Assembly: GCA_900549865.1 (NCBI GenBank)
Contig: URPU01000005.1
Location: forward strand, 1-44,714
From: an uncultured Eubacteriales bacterium
Lineage (GTDB): Bacteria; Bacillota; Clostridia; Oscillospirales; Oscillospiraceae
DNA: 44,714 nucleotides
Direction: 5' to 3'
In this document: positions 8,126 to 15,574 of the stretch, piece by piece
Layout: every line of letters begins with the position of its first letter
Numbering within the stretch: position 1 is the first letter of the stretch
The notes under the pieces: model-generated
The model's input: only the letters and a program-made list of their open reading frames with translations
What the model was told of the DNA's origin: nothing
Database searches by the model: none
Position numbers and translations under genes: made by a program

Positions 8126-8162
8126 TTTCCTATAACTATTTATTAATTCCGATTATAGGAAT
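8126..8162 (+). promoter_or_regulatory. candidate IclR operator of the OPT gene
   Basis: Half-site TTTCCTATAA, 10-bp gap, then palindrome ATTCCGATTATAGGAAT. It lies about +4 to +40 from the predicted transcription start, the same position and layout as the composite site of the DUF1177 operon. Confidence 0.65.
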
Positions 8163-8198
8163 CAAGTGAATATTTTTCAGAGAATGGAGGCAAACTCA

Positions 8199-9920
8199 AT
8201 GGACGATCAGAGCAGAAACGTCAATTGCTGTGAAGTCGAGGACTTCACCCAAAAGAAGATCACCGCGAAGGAACATCCCAAGTGGTACGACCCATGGTGC
8301 CTGATCTTCGGCGTCATAATGTGCACGCTCGGCAGCATCATCGGCATGGAGCTTATCGTGCGCACCGGCGTCACGGCCAACACGTCTATCATCGGCGCGC
8401 TGTTCGCCGTCGTGCTGTCCCTTATCCCCCTGCGCGTTTTCAAGAAGTTCAAGAGCATCCACCGGCAGAATCTTCTGCAGACCTCGATTTCCGGCGCGAC
8501 CTTCTCCATCGCCAACTGCATGCTCATGCCCGTCGGCATCCCCATGATAATGGGCCGCAGCGATCTCTTCCTCCCCATGCTCATCGGCTGCACCGTCGCC
8601 ACGGTCATCGACGCGACAATCATCTACAAGACCTTTGACACTCCCATGTTCCCCGCTGCCGGTGAAAACGGCGGCGCGTGGCCTCCCGGCGTGGCCTGTG
8701 CGGAAAGCATCCTTGCCGTCATCGAAAAGGGCAAGAAGGCCGCGCTCATCCTCGTCGGTATGGCAATGGGCGCGTTCGGCAAGTTCGCCGGCCTGCCGAT
8801 GGACCTTCTGGGCGTCTCCTGGTTCGGCAACTTCGGCGCAATGGCCGCCCTCGGCATCGGCTCGATAGTCATCGGCTCGATAAAGACGAACGGCTTCATG
8901 TTCTCGCTCTTCGGGCATAAGTTCACGCTGCTGACCAACATCTTCGGCGAGGGCTTCGTCTACAGCGAGCACCTCTGGGTCAACTACATGCCCCACGGCG
9001 TCATGATCGGCGCGGGCATCATCTCCCTCGTCCAGTGCGGCATGATGCTCTTCAAGCGCAAGGATGCGGCCTCCGCCTCTGCGGCCGGCCAGTTCACCTC
9101 CAGCATGAAGGGGATGAAGGGCGCGCTCACCAAGGGCATGGTCGCCTACCTCATCGTCGCGCTCGTCCTCGCGCTCGTCACCGGTATCGTCAGCGATATG
9201 AGCGTTCCCATGTTCATCCTGTGGATAATCTGGGCGGGCTTCGCCGCTCTCGCGTCGGAGCTTATCGTCGGCATCTCCGCGATGCATTCCGGCTGGTTCC
9301 CCTCCTTTGCGTGCACGCTGATATTCCTCATCCTCGGTATGCTGATGGGCTTCCCGCCGCTCGCGCTGGGCATTCTGGCAGGCTACGTCGCCGCCACCGG
9401 CCCGTGCTTCTCCGACATGGCCTATGATATGAAGTGCGGCTACATCCTCCGCGGCAACGGCGCCGACCCCGAGCTTGAGCTTGAGGGCCGCAAGCAGCAG
9501 TTCTGCTCCGAGCTTCTCGGCTTCGGCATCGCCTTCGTCATGTGCCTTATCTTTGCCCGCAGATACTTCAACAACGGCGACTATGTTGCCGTCAGCAAGA
9601 CCTTCGTCGCCGCGATCGACGCCGGCGCATCCGCCGAGATCGCAAAGTGGCTGTTCATCTGGGCCGTTCCCGGCGCCATCATTCAGATCCTCGGCCGTCA
9701 CCGCCAGCTTGGCATACTCTTCGCCACTGGCCTTCTCGTCGGCTCCACCATCAACGGTCTGACCATCATAATCGCGCTCATCATCCGTTACATCGTGGAA
9801 AAGACTCACCCCGAAGGGAAAGAGGCGCTCACCATCCTCGGCGCAGGCTCTCTCGCCGGTGCGGCGCTCTACAGCTTCTTCAGCGCAACTCTGGGTCTGG
9901 CAAAGCCCAAGACCAAGTAA
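8199..9920 (+). CDS. OPT-family (oligopeptide) transporter
   Basis: 573-residue polytopic membrane protein with about 14-16 hydrophobic segments. The OPT signature AGENGGAWPPGVACAESIL near 160 and the late GYVAATGPCFSDMAYDMKCGY near 400 support the family; OPT carriers are proton-driven importers of peptides or metal chelates. The N-terminal 30 residues are polar. The ATG at 8199 has GGAGG 8 nt upstream; the GTG at 8166 and ATG at 8184 lack this spacing. Together with the M29-like, AroM and DUF1177 genes it suggests import followed by hydrolysis of a peptide-like compound. It is followed by a strong terminator. Confidence 0.9.
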   Translation: MDDQSRNVNCCEVEDFTQKKITAKEHPKWYDPWCLIFGVIMCTLGSIIGMELIVRTGVTANTSIIGALFAVVLSLIPLRVFKKFKSIHRQNLLQTSISGATFSIANCMLMPVGIPMIMGRSDLFLPMLIGCTVATVIDATIIYKTFDTPMFPAAGENGGAWPPGVACAESILAVIEKGKKAALILVGMAMGAFGKFAGLPMDLLGVSWFGNFGAMAALGIGSIVIGSIKTNGFMFSLFGHKFTLLTNIFGEGFVYSEHLWVNYMPHGVMIGAGIISLVQCGMMLFKRKDAASASAAGQFTSSMKGMKGALTKGMVAYLIVALVLALVTGIVSDMSVPMFILWIIWAGFAALASELIVGISAMHSGWFPSFACTLIFLILGMLMGFPPLALGILAGYVAATGPCFSDMAYDMKCGYILRGNGADPELELEGRKQQFCSELLGFGIAFVMCLIFARRYFNNGDYVAVSKTFVAAIDAGASAEIAKWLFIWAVPGAIIQILGRHRQLGILFATGLLVGSTINGLTIIIALIIRYIVEKTHPEGKEALTILGAGSLAGAALYSFFSATLGLAKPKTK

Positions 9921-9953
9921 GGCGTGAAGGGCGCATATACGCAATGAACCACA

Positions 9954-9995
9954 GCTCCGGCATGGCCGCCACGCGCGGCCATGCCGGAGTTTTCA
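9954..9995 (+). terminator. terminator of the OPT gene
   Basis: CTCCGGCATGGCCGC / GCGGCCATGCCGGAG with a short loop, followed by TTTTC. Confidence 0.9.
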
Positions 9996-10004
9996 GTACA
10001 CAGT

Positions 10005-10036
10005 TTTAATCTTTATTTAAGAATATAGTGCATAAT
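10005..10036 (+). promoter_or_regulatory. OmpR/PhoB-type promoter of the collapsed two-component locus
   Basis: TTTAAT (10005) and TTTAAG (10016) are 11 bp apart; nine bases later comes CATAAT (10031-10036). The TTTAA-N9-CATAAT arrangement recurs exactly at 11296-11316 and 13545-13565. Direct half-sites at 11-bp spacing next to -10 are typical of PhoB/PhoP/OmpR-type activated promoters. Confidence 0.55.
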
Positions 10037-10062
10037 TCTGATATACTCATCCTGCATATATG

Positions 10063-10444
10063 TACCCTCTGTTGACAAGGACACACACGCCTGACGCGTC
10101 AGAAGAAGCTCGCACCGTTCCGTTTCCGCCTTTAGGCGAAAACTGCACTATGCTCGCTCCTTCTTCCTTGTTCCTCACAAACCCGCTTCGCTGGGCTTTG
10201 CTCGGAGTACGTGAGAAGGGTCGTGCCTTTTCGCCTTGATGGGTTACGACACATCTGCGTCTCAAAAAACAAAAATCACTCGAAAATCCATCGCTGTCAG
10301 GTGCAAGCAGTTTTGCCGAGGCAGAAAAGCGGTCAGACGGCGAAAAGGCCGCAGGGAATACTTTGTGTATTTCCAAGGTCTTTGAGGACGTATGGACGGT
10401 TTTCTGCCCGTCAAAACCGTGTGTGTCCTTGTCAATCGAGGGTA
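10063..10444 (-). mobile_element. non-autonomous TIR element, full-length copy 1
   Basis: 382 bp with terminal inverted repeats: the left end TACCCTC-GTTGACAAGG matches the reverse complement of the right end (TGTCCTTGTCAATCGAGGGTA). No transposase is encoded. TA at both outer edges fits a TA-targeting transposase (IS630/Tc1-like), which is inference. It is inverted relative to copies 2 and 3. Internally it carries the hairpin CCCGCTTCGCTGGG. It lies between the promoter at 10005-10036 and the start codon at 10458. Confidence 0.8.
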
Positions 10445-10457
10445 GGAGGTGAGGACA

Positions 10458-11278
10458 ATGACCGTTCGCCGCCGTCTGGCCAGATCGAATATATTCATGT
10501 TTCTCGTGCCGCTGCTCATCGCGGGTCTGCTGCTGCTTTTCGGCGCGGGCGTGGCGCTGTACATCCTTGAAACGACATATCTCCCCCCGGCTGGGGCTGA
10601 GTCTTGAGGAGATGCACATCACTATTGAGCAGCATGAGGCCGCGTTTTCCAGCTTTGAGACCTTTCTGTGGATATATCTCGGCGCCGTGGGCATGGCGCT
10701 GCTGCTGACGATAGTCTTTACGAACACGTATCTGACCCGCTCGCTCTTCCGGCATATCTCACAGCCGCTGGACGTGCTCGTCGCGGGGGTGGAGCGCATA
10801 CAGCGCGGCGATCTGGACAGCCCCATCGCCTATGCGGAGGAGGACGAGTTCAAGGCCGCGTGCGACGCCGTTGACCTCATGGCGGCGAAGCTCAAGGCCG
10901 CGCTGGAGGACGAGCAGCGCCGCGCGCAAAGCCGCAAGGAGCTTATCGCCGGCATGTCGCACGACCTGAAAAGCCCGCTGACCTCCATCCGCGCCTACAG
11001 CGAGGCCATCCGCGGCGCGCACTGTCGCCGTGCACGGGAAGCCCGTCGCCCTCACGAATAAGGAGTTTGAGCTTCTTCTCTTCCTCGCGCGGCACCCGAA
11101 TCAGGTCTTTTCCCGCGAGGATCTTTATGAGCTTATCTGGGGCCTTGAGTCCATGGGCGACAATATCACCGTCGCCGTGCACGTCAACCGCCTGCGCGAC
11201 AAGCTGGAGGACGACCCCTCAAACCCGCCGCTCATCCAGACGGTCTGGGGCGTGGGATATCGTTTAAACATGGTTTAA
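10458..11278 (+). pseudogene. collapsed histidine kinase/OmpR response regulator remnant
   Basis: Three frames in series. (1) 10458-10610: a kinase N-terminus with one membrane segment (SNIFMFLVPLLIAGLLLLF), ending in a stop after a C-rich tract near 10580, where a frameshift is likely. (2) From about 10585 to 11010: second membrane segment, HAMP domain (RSLFRHISQPLDVLVAG) and HisKA with the phospho-acceptor box MSHDLKSPLTSIRAYSEAI. (3) From about 11018 to 11278: the winged-helix DNA-binding end of an OmpR-type regulator (ALTNKEFELLLFLARHP ... VWGVGYRL). The kinase ATPase domain and the regulator receiver domain are missing, so an internal deletion has joined kinase to regulator out of frame. 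Gene order HK then RR is implied. GGAGG at 10445 would still start translation. Confidence 0.85.
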
Positions 11279-11316
11279 CTTCGCTTTATGTGAAATTTAA
11301 TCTGCTCCCTCATAAT
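11263..11316 (+). promoter_or_regulatory. four TTTAA half-sites plus CATAAT promoter
   Basis: TTTAAA (11263), TTTAAC (11274), TTTATG (11285) and TTTAAT (11296) are spaced exactly 11 bp apart; CATAAT follows at 11311-11316 after nine bases. It begins inside the last codons of the regulator remnant. Probable tandem-dimer site for an OmpR/PhoB-type regulator driving the gene at 11641. Confidence 0.6.
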
Positions 11317-11347
11317 GGGCACAGCCCAATGAGGGAGCAGATTTTTC
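11299..11347 (+). terminator. terminator after the two-component remnant
   Basis: AATCTGCTCCCTCAT / ATGAGGGAGCAGATT with a 15-nt loop, followed by TTTCTTTTT. Its left arm overlaps the CATAAT element, so only read-through RNA from upstream would form it. Confidence 0.8.
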
Positions 11348-11352
11348 TTTTT

Positions 11353-11604
11353 GACCATCGGCTGACAAGGACACACGCGGTTTTGACGGACAGAAAAACG
11401 CCCATACGTCCTCAACGACCTTGGAAATACACAAAGTATTCCCTGCAGTCTTTTCGTCGTCTGGCCGCCCTTCTGCTCCGGCAAAACTGCTTTGCACCTG
11501 ACAGCAATGGATTCTCGTGTGATTTTTTGACAGCAAGGCGGAAACAGAATGATGCAAATTTCTTCTGACGTGTCAGGCGCGTGCGCTCTTGTCAGCCGAG
11601 GGTA
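11353..11604 (+). mobile_element. TIR element, internally deleted copy 2
   Basis: 252 bp, same orientation as copy 3. The right end reads CAGCCGAGGGTA; the left end is eroded (GACCATCGGCTGACAAGG). It matches copy 3 over about the first 185 bp and the last 65 bp but lacks about 130 bp in the middle, including the GCCCAGCGAAGCGGG hairpin. It sits between the promoter at 11263-11316 and the gene at 11641. Confidence 0.78.
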
Positions 11605-11640
11605 TTATCACCACAAAATAAAATAATGGAGGACATTCCC

Positions 11641-12135
11641 ATGAAAGACCATGTAATGAATCTCGACTACACAAAGACCTTCAAGCGCATCGCGCTGCTG
11701 TTCATCATCCTCGCCGTCGTCACGGCTGTCGCCATTCCGCTCAGTCTCTCGCGCCAGATAAGCGACGCCGCCGCGCTCAAGCAGCAGTACGCCCTTGCGG
11801 AGCAGGCCGCCGCGGACGGCACGGATAATATGGATAATGCGGACGGCAGCGAGCGCGGCGAGGGGCACGACAAGGATCGTGAGCATGACCGTGAGCACGC
11901 GTGGAAAAGCCAGATAACCCCGCTCAACGCGGTGAACTACGCCATCATCGGCGGCCTCGGCGTGCTGTGGGCCGTGCTGGCGCTTTACTACTGGCTGGCC
12001 GTCGTCGCATGGCTCTATAAGAGCGCCGTGAACGAGGGCATGAACAAATCCCTCTGGCCGATACTCGGTCTGTTTCTCAACCTCTTCGCCGTCATGGCCT
12101 TCTGCATCGTGTGCGACAGGCCCGCAAAAGCTTAA
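11641..12135 (+). CDS. small membrane protein of unknown function
   Basis: 164 residues. A cytoplasmic start (LDYTKTFKR), membrane segment 1 at about 18-38, a polar and very charged external loop at about 40-95 (GSERGEGHDKDREHDREHAW), then segment 2 at about 103-125 and segment 3 at about 138-158. The His/Asp/Glu-rich loop could bind a metal or sense charge; this is inference. I do not recognise a family. GGAGG lies 8 nt before the ATG at 11641. It is probably under the OmpR-type promoter at 11263, with copy 2 of the TIR element as its leader. Confidence 0.7.
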   Translation: MKDHVMNLDYTKTFKRIALLFIILAVVTAVAIPLSLSRQISDAAALKQQYALAEQAAADGTDNMDNADGSERGEGHDKDREHDREHAWKSQITPLNAVNYAIIGGLGVLWAVLALYYWLAVVAWLYKSAVNEGMNKSLWPILGLFLNLFAVMAFCIVCDRPAKA

Positions 12136-12196
12136 GCACATCTTAAACAATCTTCACCCCGCCTTAATGGCTTTTCCCCTGTGCCGTTGATATAAT
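12131..12196 (+). promoter_or_regulatory. promoter of the glycosyltransferase gene with CTTAA direct repeats
   Basis: CTTAAG (12131), CTTAAA (12142), CTTCAC (12152) and CTTAAT (12163) are spaced 11, 10 and 11 bp apart. TATAAT follows at 12191-12196, so the repeats stand one to two turns further from -10 than in the sister promoters. No element separates it from its gene. Confidence 0.5.
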
Positions 12197-12253
12197 CAGC
12201 GGCACAGCTTGTACGCAGAATGCATTCCGTATAGATACATTGGAGGTAATGCA

Positions 12254-13516
12254 ATGCACACCGTAGAGATAATAAACTTCGCAATAATGTGCCTGTTTTT
12301 CGCATGCTATATGTATCAGTTCCTGTACATACCCATCTCATGGTTCGCCGCGAAGAAGCCCGCGCCGCCCGCCGGGGCGCACCGCTTCGCCGTGCTCATC
12401 GCCGCGCGCAACGAGCAGGAGGTCATCGGCAACCTCATCGACAGCATAAAGGCGCAGGACTACCCGGAGAAGCTGATAAAGATATTCGTCGTGGCGGATA
12501 ACTGCACCGACGCGACGGCGCGCGTCGCGCGGAGCCGCGGTGCAGCGGTGTTTGAGCGCCGCGACCCGGAGCGGCGCGGGAAGGGCTACGCCCTCGACTA
12601 CCTGCTGCGCGAGATGAAGCTGCTGCATCAGGAGTATTTCGACGGGTACATAGTCCTCGACGCGGACAACGTGCTTGCGCCCGACTTCGTCGCGCGCATG
12701 AACGAGACCTTCTCCGCCGGGTACGACATCGTCACATGCTACCGCAACTCCAAAAACTACGGCGACAACTGGATCTCCGCCGGGTACGCGCTGTGGTTCC
12801 TGCGTGAATCGCGCTATCTCAACGCCGCGCGCATGGCCCTCGGCTCAAGCTGCGGCGTGTCCGGCACGGGCTTTCTCTTTTCCGCCGCGGTGCTGGAGGC
12901 GCAGGGCGGCGTGTGGCCGTTCCACCTGCTGACAGAGGATATAGAGTTTACCATCGACAACGTCACGCGCGGCATGAAGGTCGGCTACTGCGCCAACGCC
13001 GTGCTGTACGATGAGCAGCCCGTGCGCTTCCACCAGTCGTGGGTGCAGCGGCTGCGCTGGTCGCGCGGGTATATGCAGGTGTTCCGCAAGTATGGCCGCG
13101 CGCTCATCTCCGGCATCTTCCGCGGCAGCTTTTCGTGCTACGACATGACTATGAGCATCATGCCCGCAGCGGTCCTGACGGGGCTGAGCATCGTCGTCAA
13201 CATCGGTGCGGCGGCAGTGAATATATTCTATTATAAGGAATGGGGCGTGCTGGGCGTTTCGGCGCTGCAAATGCTGCTGAACCTCTACCTCACGCTTTTC
13301 GTCATCGGCGGCATCACCACGGCCACCGAATGGCGCAGCATCCACTGCACCACGGCAAAAAAGCTGCTGTACGCCTTCACCTTCCCCGTGTTCATGCTTA
13401 CCTACGTGCCGATAGTGATAGAGTCTCTCTTCATCACGCCCGAGTGGACGCATATCGACCACACCCGCGCGCTGGACGTGCGCGACATCTGCACGGAGGG
13501 CAGACGCGCCGTTTAA
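12254..13516 (+). CDS. processive-type family 2 glycosyltransferase
   Basis: 420 residues: an N-terminal membrane segment (about 5-33), a cytoplasmic GT-A domain (about 43-290) and two or three C-terminal membrane segments (about 297-400). Catalytic features of cellulose/hyaluronan synthase-like GT2 enzymes are present: ARNEQEV, VADNCTD (D82), DAD (136-138) that binds the metal-UDP, TED (227-229) with the base, and QRLRW (265-269). The product is probably a cell-envelope polysaccharide or glycolipid, but the sugar is unknown. GGAGG lies 7 nt before the ATG at 12254. The gene stands alone between two OmpR-type regulatory arrays, so envelope stress control is plausible. Confidence 0.9.
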   Translation: MHTVEIINFAIMCLFFACYMYQFLYIPISWFAAKKPAPPAGAHRFAVLIAARNEQEVIGNLIDSIKAQDYPEKLIKIFVVADNCTDATARVARSRGAAVFERRDPERRGKGYALDYLLREMKLLHQEYFDGYIVLDADNVLAPDFVARMNETFSAGYDIVTCYRNSKNYGDNWISAGYALWFLRESRYLNAARMALGSSCGVSGTGFLFSAAVLEAQGGVWPFHLLTEDIEFTIDNVTRGMKVGYCANAVLYDEQPVRFHQSWVQRLRWSRGYMQVFRKYGRALISGIFRGSFSCYDMTMSIMPAAVLTGLSIVVNIGAAAVNIFYYKEWGVLGVSALQMLLNLYLTLFVIGGITTATEWRSIHCTTAKKLLYAFTFPVFMLTYVPIVIESLFITPEWTHIDHTRALDVRDICTEGRRAV

Positions 13517-13565
13517 CATCGGTTTAAATCCTCTTTATACGTGTTTTAACCTCATGCTCCATAAT
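13512..13565 (+). promoter_or_regulatory. four TTTAA half-sites plus CATAAT promoter
   Basis: TTTAAC (13512), TTTAAA (13523), TTTATA (13534) and TTTAAC (13545), each exactly 11 bp apart, then nine bases and CATAAT (13560-13565). The first half-site overlaps the glycosyltransferase stop codon. It is the counterpart of 11263-11316 and points to the gene at 14000. Confidence 0.62.
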
Positions 13566-13598
13566 AACATCGTCCTCAAGAGGGGACGATGTTATTTC
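13562..13598 (+). terminator. terminator of the glycosyltransferase gene
   Basis: TAACATCGTCC / GGACGATGTTA stem with a short loop, followed by TTTCTATC. Confidence 0.7.
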
Positions 13599-13611
13599 TA
13601 TCATCGGAGGT

Positions 13612-13993
13612 TACCCTCGATTGACAAGGACACACACGGTTTTGACGTGCAGAAAGAACGCCCATACGTCCTCAAAGTCCTTGCAAATACACAAAGTATT
13701 CCCTGCGGCCTTTTCGTCGTCTGGCCGCCTTTCTGCTCCGGCAAAACTGCTTTGCACCTGACAGCGATGGATTTTCGAGTGATTTTTGGCTTTTGAGGCG
13801 CAGATGTGTCGTAACCCATCAAGGCGAAAAGCACGACCCTTCTCGCGTCCTCCGAGCAAAGCCCAGCGAAGCGGGTTTGCGAGGAAAAGGAAGAAGGAGA
13901 GAGCATAATGGAGTTTTCGCCGCAAGGTGGAAACGGAATGACGCGAACTTCTTCTGACGCGTCAGGCGTGTATGCTCTTGTCAACCGAGGGAA
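13612..13993 (+). mobile_element. TIR element, full-length copy 3
   Basis: 382 bp, the same length as copy 1 and in opposite orientation. Starts TACCCTCGATTGACAAGG and ends GTCAACCGAGGGAA. Contains the hairpin GCCCAGCGAAGCGGG at 13861-13875 and no gene. Its last bases GAGGG (13987-13991) stand 8 nt before the ATG at 14000 and probably serve as that gene's SD. Confidence 0.82.
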
Positions 13994-13999
13994 TCTGAA

Positions 14000-14323
14000 A
14001 TGAAACACAACATTCATAACTATATCGCAAAGACCGCTATCGACTACGCGCGCATCACTCCCGAGGAGGTCATCGACATCAGCATGCGCCAGGACGGCAC
14101 GCTCGTCGAGGTCGATTTCGGCACCGAATGGATGAACTACATCTGCTATGTCGATCTCAGCGGCGAGGTGTTCGGCTTCTTCTCCGAGCCCGCTCCCCTG
14201 ACCGGCATGGACTGCGCGGAGGACTCCGCCGGGATGACGATGACGGAGCTTGCCGCGCTGTTTCTTTTCATCTTCGCTTATGCGCACCATGGCCGCGCCT
14301 TTCTGCGTTGTCCTTATTGTTGA
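14000..14323 (+). CDS. PepSY-like small protein
   Basis: 107 residues. Residues about 8-60 (AKTAIDYARITPEEVIDIS, then TLVEVDFGTEWMNYICYVDLSGEVFGF) follow the PepSY pattern of a helix, the VxVDF strand and the YEYxID-x-TGE strand. The last 35 residues end in a hydrophobic segment (LAALFLFIFAYA) and RCPYC. No signal peptide. PepSY proteins often inhibit peptidases or sense envelope state. The SD appears to be donated by the end of TIR element copy 3. It ends 6 bp from the convergent MFS gene, and the C-terminus may have been altered at this junction. Confidence 0.55.
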   Translation: MKHNIHNYIAKTAIDYARITPEEVIDISMRQDGTLVEVDFGTEWMNYICYVDLSGEVFGFFSEPAPLTGMDCAEDSAGMTMTELAALFLFIFAYAHHGRAFLRCPYC

Positions 14324-14329
14324 CTTTTC

Positions 14330-15574
14330 TTATTCCGCTTTCTGGCGCAGGCGGGCGGAGCTTATGTACAGCGGTATCGCCGCAAGCTGCGCCGCGACGG
14401 ACACGGCGATCATCGCCGGGATGCTCACGTCGTACAGCACGCCCATCAGCCAGCTTCCGAGGAACCAGAACGCGCCGAAGGAGCATTCAAATATGCCGTA
14501 GCCCGTGGCGCGGCTGGCCTTGGGCACCATGCTTGTGACGGCGGCCTTGAGTATCGACTCCTGCGCGCCCATGCCCACGCCCCACAGCGCCACGCCAAGG
14601 AGCAGCATCGGCACGGAGTCGAACGCGAACACGAACACCGCAAACGGCGCGGAGATCAGCGTGGACCACACCAGCGCCCGCACGCCCTTCTTGTCATACA
14701 TCAGTCCGAAGAACAGCGCCGCCACGGCGTCCACCAGCATCGCCCCCGCGTACAGCAGCGGCAGCGTTCCCGTCGAGACGAGCGCGCCCGTCTCCGAAAG
14801 GCCGGAGGCGAGGTGGGAATACGTGCGCGACACATGCATGATTATGATGGAATAGTCTATGAAGCCAAAGGCGAAAAGGCTTATCCCCGCGATGTAGAGG
14901 ATGAACTCCTTCTTCATCCGGAAGGGGATGTACTCCTTCGGTTCCGGTTCAAAATGCTCGGGATTCGGGAAGCGGCAGCGCGTCACGACAAGCAGGATGA
15001 GCGTCACCGCCCCCGGTATCGCCAGCACCGCGAAGCATGTGGAGTATATCTCAAACGTCGTTCCGTCTGTCTTGAACAGCATCACAAGGTACAGCAGCAC
15101 CGGCCCCAGGAAAGCGCCTATCTGGTCAAGCACCTCCTGAATGCCGAAGCTCTTGCCAACGCCCTCCTGCGAGGCGGCAAAGGACATGATCGTGTCCTTC
15201 GCCGGTTTTTTTATCGCCTTGCCCATGCGCTGCACGACCAGCAGCGCGCATGCCGCGACCCAGCCGTGCTCACCCACCAGCGCCAGCGCCGGAACCGCCG
15301 CGACGTCCAGCACATAGCCCGCTATCGTCATCGGCCAGTACTGCTTCGACTTATCCGTCAGCTTGCCGAAAACATAGCGCATCGAATAGCCGATAAGCTC
15401 GCCCAGACCGGAGATGAAGCCTATCGTCGCCGCCGACGCGCCCAGCAGCGAAAGATACGCGCCCCTTATGCTCGACGCGCCTTCGTGCGTCATGTCCGAA
15501 AACAGGCTCACAACGCCGAAGAGGATTATAAACAGCATCGCCTGTGAAAGCTTTTTCTTCTTTTCATTTTTCAT
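14330..15574 (-). CDS. MFS transporter
   Basis: About 414 residues with 12 predicted membrane segments in two halves. The N-terminal FGVVSLFSDMTHEGASSIRGAYL is typical of a drug/metabolite MFS group, and GKLTDKSKQYW corresponds to the loop 2-3 motif A. It follows the MarR gene and overlaps its end, so the pair is one operon: a MarR-controlled exporter. The ATG at 15574 is preferred; a GTG at 15583 gives three more residues and lies closer to AAGGA. Substrate unknown. Confidence 0.87.
   Translation of the reverse strand: MKNEKKKKLSQAMLFIILFGVVSLFSDMTHEGASSIRGAYLSLLGASAATIGFISGLGELIGYSMRYVFGKLTDKSKQYWPMTIAGYVLDVAAVPALALVGEHGWVAACALLVVQRMGKAIKKPAKDTIMSFAASQEGVGKSFGIQEVLDQIGAFLGPVLLYLVMLFKTDGTTFEIYSTCFAVLAIPGAVTLILLVVTRCRFPNPEHFEPEPKEYIPFRMKKEFILYIAGISLFAFGFIDYSIIIMHVSRTYSHLASGLSETGALVSTGTLPLLYAGAMLVDAVAALFFGLMYDKKGVRALVWSTLISAPFAVFVFAFDSVPMLLLGVALWGVGMGAQESILKAAVTSMVPKASRATGYGIFECSFGAFWFLGSWLMGVLYDVSIPAMIAVSVAAQLAAIPLYISSARLRQKAE

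Noticed and set aside
8196..9944. A 582-codon open frame antisense to the OPT gene
   Set aside because: It is rich in Asp/Glu/Ala/Arg/His as expected from the complement of a GC-biased membrane-protein gene, has no family resemblance and no SD.
13611..14290. Open frames within and across TIR element copy 3
   Set aside because: They cross an element boundary, change between copies and have no SD; the element looks non-coding.
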